Source: Pseudomonas sp. B20(2017) (GTDB taxonomy: Bacteria > Pseudomonadota > Gammaproteobacteria > Pseudomonadales > Pseudomonadaceae). Taken from it: a stretch of 64,000 bases of DNA. The position numbers were made by a program, and so were the translations under genes. The number at the start of each line of letters is the position of its first letter. The stretch's first letter is position 1. The notes beneath the pieces were generated by a model, which saw nothing but the letters and a program-made list of their open reading frames with translations, was not told the origin of the DNA and ran no database searches. Positions 17,370 to 27,100 of the stretch are shown here, piece after piece. The stretch is from the NCBI RefSeq assembly GCF_002113125.1, contig NZ_NEJP01000007.1, positions 248,001-312,000 on the forward strand. The letters run 5' to 3'.

Positions 17370-17607
17370 ATCCAGCGGCACGACCGTTCCGGACGCTCGA
17401 AGGCTCTGGAGCGGCCATCTCCACGTTTGAAAGCATTAGTTTCCGGCACGTGCTGGAGAAATGTTCACTGCAGCCGACATATTCTTATAGCACTTGGCCT
17501 TCATGTCTCTTGTCAGTCGGTGCCGCAATGATGCAACCTTGCCGCAGGCAACAGTAAAGAGGGCGAGAGCCCGGCGCGTTCAGCAAATTTCCAAGCGAGT
17601 TCCCTTC

Positions 17608-20304
17608 ATGAAGAGCCAACCCGATGCCGCCAGCCGTATGGTGGCCGAGGTAGTGACGCAGTTGCCTGTGCCCTCGCGGCTCGGCATGCTGCGTTTCGAG
17701 CGCCTGAATGAAGCCAGCTGGGCGATGCTGTTTCTCGATCCCAACTGCGAACGCCAGTTCGGCCTGCCCGCCGTCGAACTCTGCGCCCTGGTCGGCTCGC
17801 CCTACGCCAGCCTGATGGAGCCCGAAGCGCGCTATCAACTGCACGATGCGATCCAGCAACAACTCGGCGAAAGCCCGCATTATCTGGTGCGCTACACACT
17901 GCACACCGCCGCCGGCGCGCTGAGCATTCTTGAACTCGGCGAAGCCTACAAACAACACAACCGCCACTTGCTGCGCGGTTACCTGCTGGCGGTCGACAAC
18001 GTATTCGACGAAGCACCACCGCTGCCGTCCGTCGACCTGGAAACCCAGAACTCGCGCCTGCAAATTGCCCTTGAGCTCAATCAGCGTGCCCAGCAGGAAC
18101 AACTGCAACATCTGGAGCGGGTGCGCGCCCAGCAGGATCTGATCCTGTTGCTGGCCCGCCAGCGCTACAGCAGCCAGAATTCCCTGCAAGAAGCCGCCGA
18201 GCTGATCACCCGCTGCGCCTGCGATATCTACGAGATCGACTGCGCCAGCCTGTGGAATCTGGAAGGCCAGAAACTGGTGCCGATCTCGGCCTACCACCGC
18301 GCCACCCAGGAATACATCCTGCCGGATGTCATCGACGTCAGCGGCTTCCCCGATTACATGGACGCGCTGCACGGCAGCCGCGCCATCGACGCGCACAACG
18401 CGATGCGCGACCCACGTACCCGGGAAATGGCCGAAGCCCTGCGCCCGCGTGACGTCAACGCCATGCTCGACGCCAGCATCCGCGTCGACGGCCAAGTAGT
18501 CGGCGTGTTGTGCCTGGAGCAGACCGGTGTCACCCGGGCCTGGCAGTCCGACGAAATCGCTTTTGCCGGTGAACTGGCCGACCAGTTCGCCCAGGTCATC
18601 AACAACCACAACCGCCGCACCGCCACGAGCGCCCTGCACCTGTTCCAGCGCGCGGTCGAGCAAAGCGCCAACGCCTTTTTGCTGGTCAATTGCGACGGCG
18701 TGGTCGAGTACGTCAACCCGAGCTTCACCGCGATCACCCAGTACACCACCGAGGAAGTCCACGGCCAGCGCCTGTCGGAACTGCCGGCCCTGGAAAACCT
18801 CAGCGAGCTGCTGTTCGACGCGCCCTCGGCGCTGGCCAAAAGCAACAGTTGGCAGGGCGAATTCAAGAGCCGCCGGAAAAACCTCGAACCCTACTGGGGC
18901 CAGTTGTCGATCTCCAAGGTCTATGGCGACAACCGTGAGCTGACGCACTACATCGGCATCTACGAAGACATCACCCAGTCCAAACTGGCGCAGCAGCGCA
19001 TCGAGCGCCTGGCCTATACCGACAACCTGACCAACCTCGGTAACCGGCCTGCATTTATCCGCAATCTGGATGAGCGCTTCGCCCGAGACAGCGATACCCC
19101 GATCAGCCTGCTGCTGGTGGACATCGACAACTTCAAGCGGATCAACGACAGCCTCGGCCACCAGACCGGCGACAAACTGTTGATCAGCCTCGCCCGCCGT
19201 CTGCGCAACAGCCTGAGCCCGAGCGGCAGCCTGGCGCGGTTCGCCAGTAACGAATTCGCAGTATTGCTCGACAACACTGACCTCGAGGCCGGCCAACAGA
19301 TCGCCAGCCAACTGTTGATGACCCTCGACAAACCGATGTTCGTCGACAACCAGTTGATCAGCGTCACCGGCTCCGTGGGCCTGGCTTGCGCGCCGCTGCA
19401 CGGCCGCGACCCGCAGACCCTGATGCGCAACGCCGGCCTCGCCTTGCACAAGGCAAAAGCCAACGGCAAACATCAGGTGCAAGTGTTTACCGAAGCACTG
19501 AACGCCGAGGCCAGTTACAAACTGTTCGTCGAGAACAACCTGCGCCGCGCCCTGACCCAGAATGAACTGGACGTGTTCTACCAGCCCAAACTGTGCCTGC
19601 GTAGCGGCCGGCTGCTGGGCATGGAAGCGCTGCTGCGCTGGAACCACCCGGAGCGTGGCATGATCCGCCCGGACCAGTTCATCAGTGTCGCCGAGGAAAC
19701 CGGCCTGATCATTCCGATCGGCAAATGGATCGCTCGCCAGGCCTGCCGCATGAGCAAGGCACTGACCGCCGCCGGCATGGGCAACCTGCAAGTGGCGATC
19801 AATCTGTCGCCCAAACAGTTCTCCGATCCGGACCTGGTGGCCTCGATCGCCAACATCCTCAAGGAAGAGGCGCTGCCGGCCAATCTGCTGGAGCTGGAGC
19901 TGACCGAAGGCCTGCTGCTGGAAGCCACCGAAGACACTCACTTGCAGCTCGATCAGCTCAAGCGCCTGGGCCTGACCCTGGCCATGGACGACTTCGGCAC
20001 CGGTTACTCGTCGCTCAGTTACCTGAAAAAATTCCCGATCGACATCATCAAGATCGATCGCAGCTTCATCCACGAAATCCCGGACAACCAGGACGACATG
20101 GAAATCACCTCCGCCGTGATTGCCATGGCCCACAACCTGAAACTCAAGGTCGTGGCCGAAGGCATCGAGACCGCCGAGCAGCTGGCGTTCCTGCGTCGGC
20201 ACCGCTGCGACGTCGGCCAGGGCTACCTGTTCGACCGGCCGATTCCGGGCGGCGAACTGATCCAGATGCTCAAGCGCTACCCGCGCGGCCCGCTCTGCCT
20301 CTAA
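17608..20304 (+). CDS. dipA: Cyclic-di-GMP phosphodiesterase DipA (PAS/GAF-GGDEF-EAL)
   Basis: An 898-residue cytoplasmic protein from the ATG at 17608, almost exactly DipA length. An in-frame TTG at 17494 would add 38 residues without family features. Domains in order are an N-terminal PAS-like region, a short coiled coil near 145-180, a GAF domain (about 185-340), a PAS domain (about 350-465), a GGDEF domain (about 475-640) and an EAL domain (about 650-890). The GGDEF signature is ASNEF (residues 546-550), so cyclase activity is unlikely. The EAL motif is intact (EALLRW at 673), with DDFGTGYSSL and KIDRSF downstream. In P. aeruginosa DipA (PA5017) drives biofilm dispersion, and its neighbours aceF and msrA are the same. 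Confidence 0.92.
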   Translation: MKSQPDAASRMVAEVVTQLPVPSRLGMLRFERLNEASWAMLFLDPNCERQFGLPAVELCALVGSPYASLMEPEARYQLHDAIQQQLGESPHYLVRYTLHTAAGALSILELGEAYKQHNRHLLRGYLLAVDNVFDEAPPLPSVDLETQNSRLQIALELNQRAQQEQLQHLERVRAQQDLILLLARQRYSSQNSLQEAAELITRCACDIYEIDCASLWNLEGQKLVPISAYHRATQEYILPDVIDVSGFPDYMDALHGSRAIDAHNAMRDPRTREMAEALRPRDVNAMLDASIRVDGQVVGVLCLEQTGVTRAWQSDEIAFAGELADQFAQVINNHNRRTATSALHLFQRAVEQSANAFLLVNCDGVVEYVNPSFTAITQYTTEEVHGQRLSELPALENLSELLFDAPSALAKSNSWQGEFKSRRKNLEPYWGQLSISKVYGDNRELTHYIGIYEDITQSKLAQQRIERLAYTDNLTNLGNRPAFIRNLDERFARDSDTPISLLLVDIDNFKRINDSLGHQTGDKLLISLARRLRNSLSPSGSLARFASNEFAVLLDNTDLEAGQQIASQLLMTLDKPMFVDNQLISVTGSVGLACAPLHGRDPQTLMRNAGLALHKAKANGKHQVQVFTEALNAEASYKLFVENNLRRALTQNELDVFYQPKLCLRSGRLLGMEALLRWNHPERGMIRPDQFISVAEETGLIIPIGKWIARQACRMSKALTAAGMGNLQVAINLSPKQFSDPDLVASIANILKEEALPANLLELELTEGLLLEATEDTHLQLDQLKRLGLTLAMDDFGTGYSSLSYLKKFPIDIIKIDRSFIHEIPDNQDDMEITSAVIAMAHNLKLKVVAEGIETAEQLAFLRRHRCDVGQGYLFDRPIPGGELIQMLKRYPRGPLCL

Positions 20305-20325
20305 ATCCCATAATCCCCCCAACCC

Positions 20326-20416
20326 TGTGGGAGCGAGCTTGCTCGCGAAAGCGGTGGGTCAGTCACTGCAAATGTTGAATGGATGGCCGCCTTCGCGAGC
20401 AAGCTCGCTCCCACAT
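20326..20416. repeat. REP pair, family A (copy 1)
   Basis: Two inverted copies of GTGGGAGCGAGCTTGCTCGC about 40 bases apart, the common Pseudomonas REP doublet, between dipA and msrA. The transcript would fold into a long hairpin and may limit readthrough from dipA. Confidence 0.9.
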
Positions 20417-20497
20417 TTGAATAGTGCGAAATCAGGCATCATTGGGCACACTGGCGGTCAGACTTTTTACATCCCATCCTGACTGAGAGGAACGATC

Positions 20498-21163
20498 ATG
20501 GTTCTGCGCTCGGAAATTCTGGTGAACAAAAACGTGCTACCGACTAAAGAACAAGCTCTGCCTGGCCGCGAAACCCCGATGGCCCTGCCTGAAAAACACT
20601 TTGTGTTCGAAGATACGCCGCTGCTCGGCCCGTTTTTCGAAGACGTCGACTTCGCGATTTTCGGTCTGGGTTGCTTCTGGGGTGCCGAGCGTCGCTTCTG
20701 GCAGCGCGAAGGTGTGGTCAGCACCGTGGTCGGCTACGCCGGCGGCTACACGCCGAACCCGACCTACGAAGAAGTCTGCTCGGGCCTGACCGGTCACGCT
20801 GAAGTCGTTCTGGTGGTGTATGACAAGGCCAAGGTCAGCTACGAAGAGCTGCTGGCGATGTTCTGGGAATTGCACAACCCGACGCAGGGCATGCGCCAGG
20901 GCAATGACATTGGCACTCAGTACCGCTCGGTGATCTATGCCACCACGCCGGAGCAACTGGATGCAGCGCTGAAGAGCAAGGCTGTTTATCAGGCTGAGCT
21001 GTCGAAGGCGGGTCTGGGTGAAATCAGCACCGAGATTGAACAGGCCCCGACCGTTTACTTCGCCGAGGCCTATCACCAGCAGTATCTGGCGAAAAATCCG
21101 GAAGGCTACTGCGGGATTGGCGGCACGGGTGTTTGCATGCCACCGAGTCTGGCGGGTAACTGA
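20498..21163 (+). CDS. msrA: Peptide-methionine (S)-S-oxide reductase MsrA
   Basis: A 221-residue cytoplasmic enzyme that reduces the S epimer of methionine sulfoxide. The catalytic cysteine is residue 59 in [10 protein letters not shown]. The substrate pocket segment [18 protein letters not shown] and the C-terminal [11 protein letters not shown] resolving-cysteine tail are present. The start has GAGAGG nine bases upstream. The N-terminal 50 residues form the extension seen in the E. coli-type long MsrA. It follows dipA after a REP pair, as in PAO1 PA5017-PA5018. Confidence 0.96.
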   Translation: MVLRSEILVNKNVLPTKEQALPGRETPMALPEKHFVFEDTPLLGPFFEDVDFAIFGLGCFWGAERRFWQREGVVSTVVGYAGGYTPNPTYEEVCSGLTGHAEVVLVVYDKAKVSYEELLAMFWELHNPTQGMRQGNDIGTQYRSVIYATTPEQLDAALKSKAVYQAELSKAGLGEISTEIEQAPTVYFAEAYHQQYLAKNPEGYCGIGGTGVCMPPSLAGN

Positions 21164-21193
21164 GCCCGCCCTGATCGCTCCCGCGCTACGCCT

Positions 21194-21301
21194 GATCGTT
21201 CCCACGCTCCGCGTGGGAATGCCTCAATGGACGCTCTGCGTCCGCTGTTGGGACGCGGAGCGTCCCGGGCTGCATTCCCACGCAGAGCGTGGGAACAATC
21301 G
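21194..21301. repeat. Palindromic repeat, family B (copy 1)
   Basis: A nested palindrome built from GATCGTTCCCACGCTC, GCGTGGGAATGC, a central GGACGC...GCGTCC pair and the inverse arms. It lies between the convergent msrA and rlmJ genes, where it could end transcription from both sides. The same unit recurs at 22236, 35562 and 40160. Confidence 0.85.
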
Positions 21302-21309
21302 GTCAGCGA

Positions 21310-22149
21310 TCAGCTCTCGGCGATCAACCAATCCATCTGCCACCCACCCTGGGTCTGCCCAAGTTTCTTGGACAGCCACGGCAGCAGCTCACGCAATTCT
21401 TCCTCCAGCCCCCACGGCGGATTGGCAATCGCCAGGCCAGAGCCGTTCAGGCTGTTCGGCGTGTCCAGCGGATGCACCAGCAGTTCGACCCGCAGCAACT
21501 TCGGCGCACCGGTGCCGGCCAGATCCTGATAGAAGCGCCGCAGTGCCCGCTGATCCTTCACCGGATACCAGATCGCCGCCACCGTCTGGCGCATCCGACC
21601 GATTGCCTCTTTCAACGATGCGGCGCAACGCTGCATCTCGTCGAGCTTCTCGAACGGCGGGTCGATCAGCATTACCGCACGTTTCTCGGCCACCGGCAGC
21701 AACGCCCGCGCCACATGCCAGCCCTCGCCCAGATGCACCGCCACACGACGGTCTCCCTTCATATTGTCTTTGAGCAGCACGCCGTCTTCCGGGTGCTTCT
21801 CGTTGAGCAACACCCGATCCTGGGAACGGGTCAGACGCCGCGCCAACTCCGGCGACCCCGGGTAATAGCGCAACTGGCCATCCGGGTTCATCTCGTGCAG
21901 CACGTTCATGTAGTCGGCAGTCAGCGCCGGCAGATCCGGCTGATCCCACAAGCGCGCGATGCCTTCCAGATACTCGCCGGTACGGTTGGCCTGATCGCCC
22001 TGCAGGTCATACAGACCGATGCCGGCGTGGCTGTCGAGATAGGCAAACGGCTGCTCCTTGCGCGACATCAGGGCGATGAGGCGGGTCAAGGTCAGGTGTT
22101 TGAACACATCGGCGTGATTGCCGGCATGGAAGGCGTGACGATAATTCAT
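21310..22149 (-). CDS. rlmJ: 23S rRNA (adenine(2030)-N6)-methyltransferase RlmJ
   Basis: A 279-residue Rossmann-fold methyltransferase. It starts MNYRHAFHAGNHADVFKH, the RlmJ N-terminus, and has the SAM-binding segment YLDSHAGIGLYDL with the helical insertion after it. The catalytic motif IV is IDPPFE. It methylates N6 of A2030 in 23S rRNA. The position next to msrA matches PAO1 PA5019. It is monocistronic, flanked by family B repeats on both sides. Confidence 0.94.
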   Translation of the reverse strand: MNYRHAFHAGNHADVFKHLTLTRLIALMSRKEQPFAYLDSHAGIGLYDLQGDQANRTGEYLEGIARLWDQPDLPALTADYMNVLHEMNPDGQLRYYPGSPELARRLTRSQDRVLLNEKHPEDGVLLKDNMKGDRRVAVHLGEGWHVARALLPVAEKRAVMLIDPPFEKLDEMQRCAASLKEAIGRMRQTVAAIWYPVKDQRALRRFYQDLAGTGAPKLLRVELLVHPLDTPNSLNGSGLAIANPPWGLEEELRELLPWLSKKLGQTQGGWQMDWLIAES

Positions 22150-22235
22150 GGCTGCTCCTGCGAGGGCCGTGAAGTTTACCTTTTACCGGGCGGCAAGTCA
22201 GGGGCTCGCAGCTGAGTGGCGTCCCGCTGCACTAA

Positions 22236-22386
22236 TGATCGTTCCCACGCTCTGCGTGGGAATGCAGCCCGTGACGCTCCGCGTCGCATGGGGTATCAGC
22301 CACAATGGCGGTGGACGCCTGGAACGCGGAGCGTCCCTGGAGGCATTCCCACGCAGACGGTTCGACGCCTCGACGTGGGAACGATC
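22236..22386. repeat. Palindromic repeat, family B (copy 2)
   Basis: The same unit as at 21194 with a longer centre. It begins GATCGTTCCCACGCTCTGCG and ends CGTGGGAACGATCG. It occupies most of the 240 bases between rlmJ and the small DUF6124-like gene. Confidence 0.85.
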
Positions 22387-22389
22387 GAG

Positions 22390-22710
22390 TCAGGACGGTA
22401 TGGCGTGTAGGCGTTTGCCAATCACATCCAGCACATCACAGCCATCACGCAACGGAATCACGCAGAGCTGGGCGAAGTCGCTGAGTATGACCGAGTCGCA
22501 CTCGACCGAGCCGCGCATGCACATGTTTTCCAGGACCTGGATCACGGCGCGGATGCGGTAGTTGGCGGCGTCCATCAGAATGTCGAGCGGGGCGTGGGTG
22601 TCGATGAACAGGGTGGGCATGTCGTTGCAGTTGCTGGTCAGCGCCATGAGGCGGTTGTTGGGGTGAGGCGTGAAGGGTTCGTAGGGTGGATCGGGTTTTA
22701 ACGTCGACAT
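22390..22710 (-). CDS. Small protein of unknown function (DUF6124/DUF3077-like)
   Basis: A 106-residue soluble protein. The N-terminal 30 residues are proline-rich and probably disordered. The rest is predicted helical (HAPLDILMDAANYRIRAVIQ...), with a phenylalanine/aspartate-led helix resembling the small DUF6124/DUF3077 proteins that occur in several copies per fluorescent Pseudomonas genome. I assign this from overall style only. GAGG lies 10 bases before the ATG. Upstream is an unusual structured leader (22753-22955) and an overlapping 68-codon frame. No function is known. Confidence 0.6.
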   Translation of the reverse strand: MSTLKPDPPYEPFTPHPNNRLMALTSNCNDMPTLFIDTHAPLDILMDAANYRIRAVIQVLENMCMRGSVECDSVILSDFAQLCVIPLRDGCDVLDVIGKRLHAIPS

Positions 22711-22904
22711 ATTGTTTGCACCTCGGCAGGTAAAGTGAGGCTGCCAACGACCTTCCTACAGGTTTGGGTGGCAGCTGTACGCGAGAGTAGGAAACTGAGG
22801 AACCCACCAAACTCAGCTACGCCGAAGCGTTCCCGCGCACAGCCGCCGCGAACAATGTCATGGGCACGTTCAAGTGCCGCAATCAAAGAGCAGAGCGAAT
22901 GCAC
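22698..22904 (-). CDS. Possible 68-codon leader ORF overlapping the DUF6124-like start
   Basis: An open frame reading MHSLCSLIAALERAHDIVRG... that ends 13 bases inside the next gene (stop TAA at 22700-22698, next ATG at 22710). The overlap would allow translational coupling. It has no clear ribosome site and overlaps the structured leader, so it may be a chance frame within an RNA element. Confidence 0.25.
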   Translation of the reverse strand: MHSLCSLIAALERAHDIVRGGCARERFGVAEFGGFLSFLLSRTAATQTCRKVVGSLTLPAEVQTICRR

Positions 22905-22955
22905 GGTGAGTTTTCCAAGGGTTCCTACACCCTGTCACCACTCTCGCAGTGACAG
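22753..22955 (-). promoter_or_regulatory. Structured leader with mutually exclusive pairings, upstream of the DUF6124-like gene
   Basis: Read on the minus strand: an early stem (CTGTCAC/GTGACAG, 22955-22932), then GTAGGAACCC (22928-22919), then a hairpin CTGAG...CTCAG (22816-22795) whose loop holds TTTGGTGGG. Next come TTCCTAC (22793-22787) and GTAGGAA (22759-22753), enclosing CCACCCAAACC. TTCCTAC can pair with either GTAGGAA. The two loops can also pair (GGTGG with CCACC). This is a switch-like layout. It fills most of the 335 bases between the DUF4123 gene and the small gene. Confidence 0.55.
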
Positions 22956-23045
22956 CCAAAAGACTATCCCCGCACCACCGCGCCAACCAGTTCACGCAAA
23001 CCGCCGCAACTCGCAGGAAACGTCCGAAGCCTTTGCCCGGAAATT

Positions 23046-23789
23046 TCACTCTGACTCGTCCCGCAAGTAGTCCAGCAATGCCGAAGCCGACGATTCGTCC
23101 GACGCCGTAACCGCAAAAAATCTGACAACCTTGCAGCGCAAGACATCGGCGGGGAAAGCTTCGAACAACGCCGGCTGCTCCTCGCTCAACCACTGCAAGG
23201 CATTGTTGATTCGGGCATCACTACCGAATTGCGCCAGCAGCTTTTCCGGCACCGACCACCAGGGAAACTCCCGACCCGAGACCCGCGCCCTGCCCCCGAT
23301 CTCGACGGCCTGACCGTTGATCAAGCCTCGCGTGAGAACCGGCAGCAATTGCCCGGCATCCACCTCGGACGACTCAAGGATCGGCAACAAAAACCGCCCA
23401 TCCCAAAACCGGAAGAACACCGCTTTCCCGTCCGACATCAGCACCTGGGTCAAACTGCGAAAGTGCTCGACCACCCCCTCAAGCCCCGCCGAAGAGACCG
23501 CCAGCCAGCCCCAGTCGCGATACTCCGTGGTCGCCACCCAATCCAGAAACCCACTGCCCGCGTCGACGATTCCCACGTAGGGCATCACCGCATCCCACTC
23601 GGCATAGTTCGTTTCCGCCCAAACAGGGCTGGGTGCCGACGCAAACTTCGAGCGTTGCCAAACTTTGAACGGCTCGGCACTGCTCGCATTGCAGAAGATG
23701 GCGAAGAGTTGTTCAGCACTGTCAACGGGGTGGGCTTGAAGCCAATTTCTAACGGAATCGTCTCTCATAAACCTATAACTGCCTGCCAT
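23046..23789 (-). CDS. DUF4123 type VI secretion adaptor/chaperone
   Basis: A 247-residue protein with the DUF4123 pattern: an N-terminal half with aromatic-rich strands, then DWGWLAVSS, a helix VVEHFRSLTQVL and the signature AVFFRFWDGRFLLPIL (Phe-Arg-x-x-Asp-x-Arg). DUF4123 proteins (Tap-1/TEC) load specific effectors onto VgrG. It lies third in the vgrG operon, after the putative immunity gene, whereas adaptors usually sit between vgrG and a separate effector gene. The ATG at 23789 is seven bases after the immunity stop; an in-frame ATG seven codons in is an alternative start. Confidence 0.8.
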   Translation of the reverse strand: MAGSYRFMRDDSVRNWLQAHPVDSAEQLFAIFCNASSAEPFKVWQRSKFASAPSPVWAETNYAEWDAVMPYVGIVDAGSGFLDWVATTEYRDWGWLAVSSAGLEGVVEHFRSLTQVLMSDGKAVFFRFWDGRFLLPILESSEVDAGQLLPVLTRGLINGQAVEIGGRARVSGREFPWWSVPEKLLAQFGSDARINNALQWLSEEQPALFEAFPADVLRCKVVRFFAVTASDESSASALLDYLRDESE

Positions 23790-23795
23790 TCAATT

Positions 23796-24185
23796 TCATT
23801 CAAGCCACCCCATAAAGTTCGCAACCAATAAAAAAACAACCATCACTACGAAGCTTCCAATTGCTGATAAATACACATAGCGAATCAAACGCAACAAACC
23901 CTTCGGAAAACTCAGAAAGTCACTCTCATCCAACGCCCCCCCCTTGATTGCCCGAGATGGCATGAGCAGGTACGAGCCGATGCACGCCAACATGAAATAA
24001 GCACCTGTAACCCCACCACTCAAAGGCTTACGAACTAACACGCCTTGCGAATTACTGAGAAAACGAAAAATCGCCTCCATTCTGAATAGAACGAGATAGA
24101 TCTGACCGACAACAGATATGAAAGCAGACCCAAAGAACATTCCGCCAAAAGTCAAAACGAACCAGATTTCATCAGCCCTCGTCAT
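23796..24185 (-). CDS. Small membrane protein, putative immunity to the VgrG toxin domain
   Basis: A 129-residue protein with three predicted membrane helices: about residues 7-33 (FVLTFGGMFFGSAFISVVGQ...), about 58-76 (GAYFMLACIGSYLLM) and about 104-127 (YLSAIGSFVVMVVFLLVANF). I recognise no family. Its start overlaps the vgrG stop by four bases (24182-24185). The glycine-rich membrane domain at the VgrG C-terminus suggests the pair is a pore-forming effector and its inner-membrane immunity protein, by analogy with Tse4/Tsi4. The gene is AT-rich compared with its neighbours, as expected for an exchangeable toxin/immunity cassette. Confidence 0.6.
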   Translation of the reverse strand: MTRADEIWFVLTFGGMFFGSAFISVVGQIYLVLFRMEAIFRFLSNSQGVLVRKPLSGGVTGAYFMLACIGSYLLMPSRAIKGGALDESDFLSFPKGLLRLIRYVYLSAIGSFVVMVVFLLVANFMGWLE

Positions 24186-27100
24186 GTGCCGACTCCTTCA
24201 TAAATGACCTCACCAACCTTTTCACCCAAAATCTCGCCGCCCACTCCCCCTCCAAAAGTTCCAGCCCCGACCAGAACCAATGAGCAAAGCACCCCACCTG
24301 TTCCTGCCGTACCCAAGCCAATGCCAACGCATACAAGAGAGCCCGCGATACCACCACCGAGACTTCCCCCAAATGCACCGGCAAATTTCGCCGTCTCGAT
24401 GAACTTCACTTTCCTGCAAGCTTCCTCCGTACCTAACCGGCAAGTCTCCCTGACCTTTAACCCCGAAGCCGTCGCCCCCAGACCAACCCCAACCCAACCA
24501 CCTAACTTGATCACCTTGCTGGCCTTACTTACGCCTTGAATATGCGTTGCGTATCCAGGAATCTCACCCGCAATACCAGCCTTGCTCCAATGGTGAACGA
24601 GACTCCGGCTGGAAATACCCAACGTTTTTTTTAAGTTTGGATGATCGGGTAAACCAGCCGCTTTACGCACTAGCGGGCTAAGACTGCCATCGAGTTGCGC
24701 CATCAACTGTTTGCGCCTGGAAAAGAAATCAGCGCCCTGAAGCTTTCCGTGTTTTTCGAAGGTTTGCTTATGCAGTATCTCCAGCTCTTTCAGCGTCTTG
24801 CCAAGATTGTCCAGATGATTACTGAACATCGCCGAGCCGATCCCCACGGCCGTCGAACCCTGAGATAAAAACGACTGAATCTCACCGTGATGCCGCGCCA
24901 TAAACTCAGCCTCCGCATCACTCATTGGCGCCAGTGCCGCATCAACCTTCTGCGCCGCCTCCATCAATAAGGCTTCTTCGCGCGTGCACTGCGTATTACG
25001 TGGATCACTCAGGACAATAAGTTGACCGGGTTTTGCGTATTGAGTGAGTTGTGGATTAAGACTGCGGAATTTATCCAGCACGGCAGAATCCGGCTGCGGG
25101 AACAACGTTGATTCAAGCGCTGCCCGAGACATTCCCTGTTCAACAATATGAAAGCCCGGCTCAACGCTGGAAGGCGTTGGCCGGGCCGAAGGCTTTGGGG
25201 AGTGAGTCAAGCTGTTCGAGGGCAGAGTCGGAGTTGGGCACACACCCTCCTTACAGCGCTCGCATTCTTCGCAGAACGGTGCGTCTCCTTTAAGGCTCAT
25301 GATTTGCGCGGCAGTCAGAATCGCTGCCGGTGCCGCCACCAGTTTTTCCGGCAAACCCGGCACTGTCGGCGCCGCGCTCATCGCCGCCATCGGCGCGCCA
25401 CCCACCACAATTGGCACGCTGCTGAAGATCCCGCCGGGGCCGATGTTGATCCACTGCCCGCCCGCCTGAATCGTCGCGCTCGCCCCACCGTCGATTACCA
25501 CCTGCTGGCCGGCGCTGACGTGAAATTGAGCACTCGCGTTGATCGCCTGATTGCTCACGCGGATGTGCCGGTCGCCGGTCACCGTCAGATGGTCGTCCTG
25601 CTTCACTTCGGTCTGACGCTGACCGTGGGTGATGCGCTGCTCATCGGCTTTATGTTCATGTTTGGCGAGACCGGTGACGACGACACTGCGCTGGTTATCC
25701 ACCTGCACCTGCTGATCGTTCAGCACATGCTGGGTCCAGTTTCGCTGGGCGCGCAGGTAGATTTCCTCGGCGCCTTTGCGATCCTCGATGCGCAATTCGT
25801 TGTAGCCCCCGCCGCCGGGACTGCTCTGGCTGCGGAAAATGCTGCGGGTCTTGTCGGCCGGCAGATCGAGCGGGACCGGCGTGGCGGCGTTCGGCAGGCA
25901 ACCCATGACCAGCGGTTTGTCGGCATCGGAATCGATGAACCCCACAAGCACTTCCATGCCGACCCGTGGAATCAGCACGCTGCCATAACGGTCGTGGGCC
26001 CAGCCACTGGCGACCCGCAGCCAGCAGCTGGAATGCTCGTTGAGTTCGCCGTCGCGATCCCAGGCCAGTTGCACCTTGACCCGGCCGTACTCGTCGCAAT
26101 GGATTTCACTGTCTTTCGGGCCGGTGACCACGGCGGGTTGATAACCGAGCATCCGAGGTTTTTCCGGGCCCATCGGCGGGCGGAAGAACACGTCCCACGG
26201 CGTGGCGAGAAAGGTATTACGGTAACCCTGGAATTCATCGCCATCGCTGGTGACCGATTCCTCCAGCACTTGCGGCTGTCGGCCATGGTGCTCGATAGCG
26301 GTCAGCAGCCAGAGGTCATTCAAATCCTGGCGCGGATGCTCGCTCAGTTGCAGGAAATGTCCGCTGACCAAGGCAGATTGATCGCTGCGCCCCTCGGCCT
26401 GACGGTAATCGGCGACATGTCGCTCAAGGGTGCGCCGGGCCAGTTGCTTGCCGGTTTCGCGCTCGGTGAACTGGCCGGGAAAGTGGTAATCCTCCAGCAC
26501 CGGGCGCTGTTCGCTTTCCACCCGACTCTGCAACGGCAGGCGCGGTTTGGTGAAGTCGTAATCACGGCGGGTGACCACGCTGGTGCGGGTTTCCACACGG
26601 ACGGTGAAGCGCTTGATCGCCGGTGCCGCCGCAGCCATGCCGCTGCCCGGCAAATAAAGCGTCGGCTCGGCCAGACGCGGGAACACCGTTTGATCGTCGC
26701 CGAACACCAACAGATGCCCGTCCGGGCTGTGCTGAAAGTGGAAATGAATACCGACCTCGGCACATAAGCGCTGAATGAACGCCAGATCACTCTCGGCGTA
26801 CTGCACGCAGTACTCACGCGGCGGGTAATCGCTGCCCAGGCGAAATTCGAAGGCATCGCGCAGGATCGCGTGATCCTTGAGGATCTGCGTAACGATCTGC
26901 GGCACACTTTGGTGCTGGAAGATTCGCTGATTGATCCGGTGATCCAGATAGGCCAGACGCGGAACAAGACTGACGTGATAGCGGGTCAGACGCTTGCCGG
27001 AATCGCCCTGCCCGACCCGATAGATCTGACCGTGGACACCGGAACCGTCTTCATCAAAACTCAGAAACGCCTGACAGTGCAGCAGGCTTTCCAGATCCAG

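Noticed and set aside
15794..17607. Genomic island boundaries around the PhoD-like gene
   Set aside because: No tRNA, integrase or direct repeats flank it; only composition and synteny hint at transfer.
17485..20322. A 945-codon frame opposite dipA
   Set aside because: It mirrors the GC3 codon pattern of dipA and has no domain or start signal.
21194..22386. Repeats near rlmJ considered as a CRISPR or IS remnant
   Set aside because: The units are nested palindromes without regular spacers or transposase; they match the family B repeats seen elsewhere in the window.
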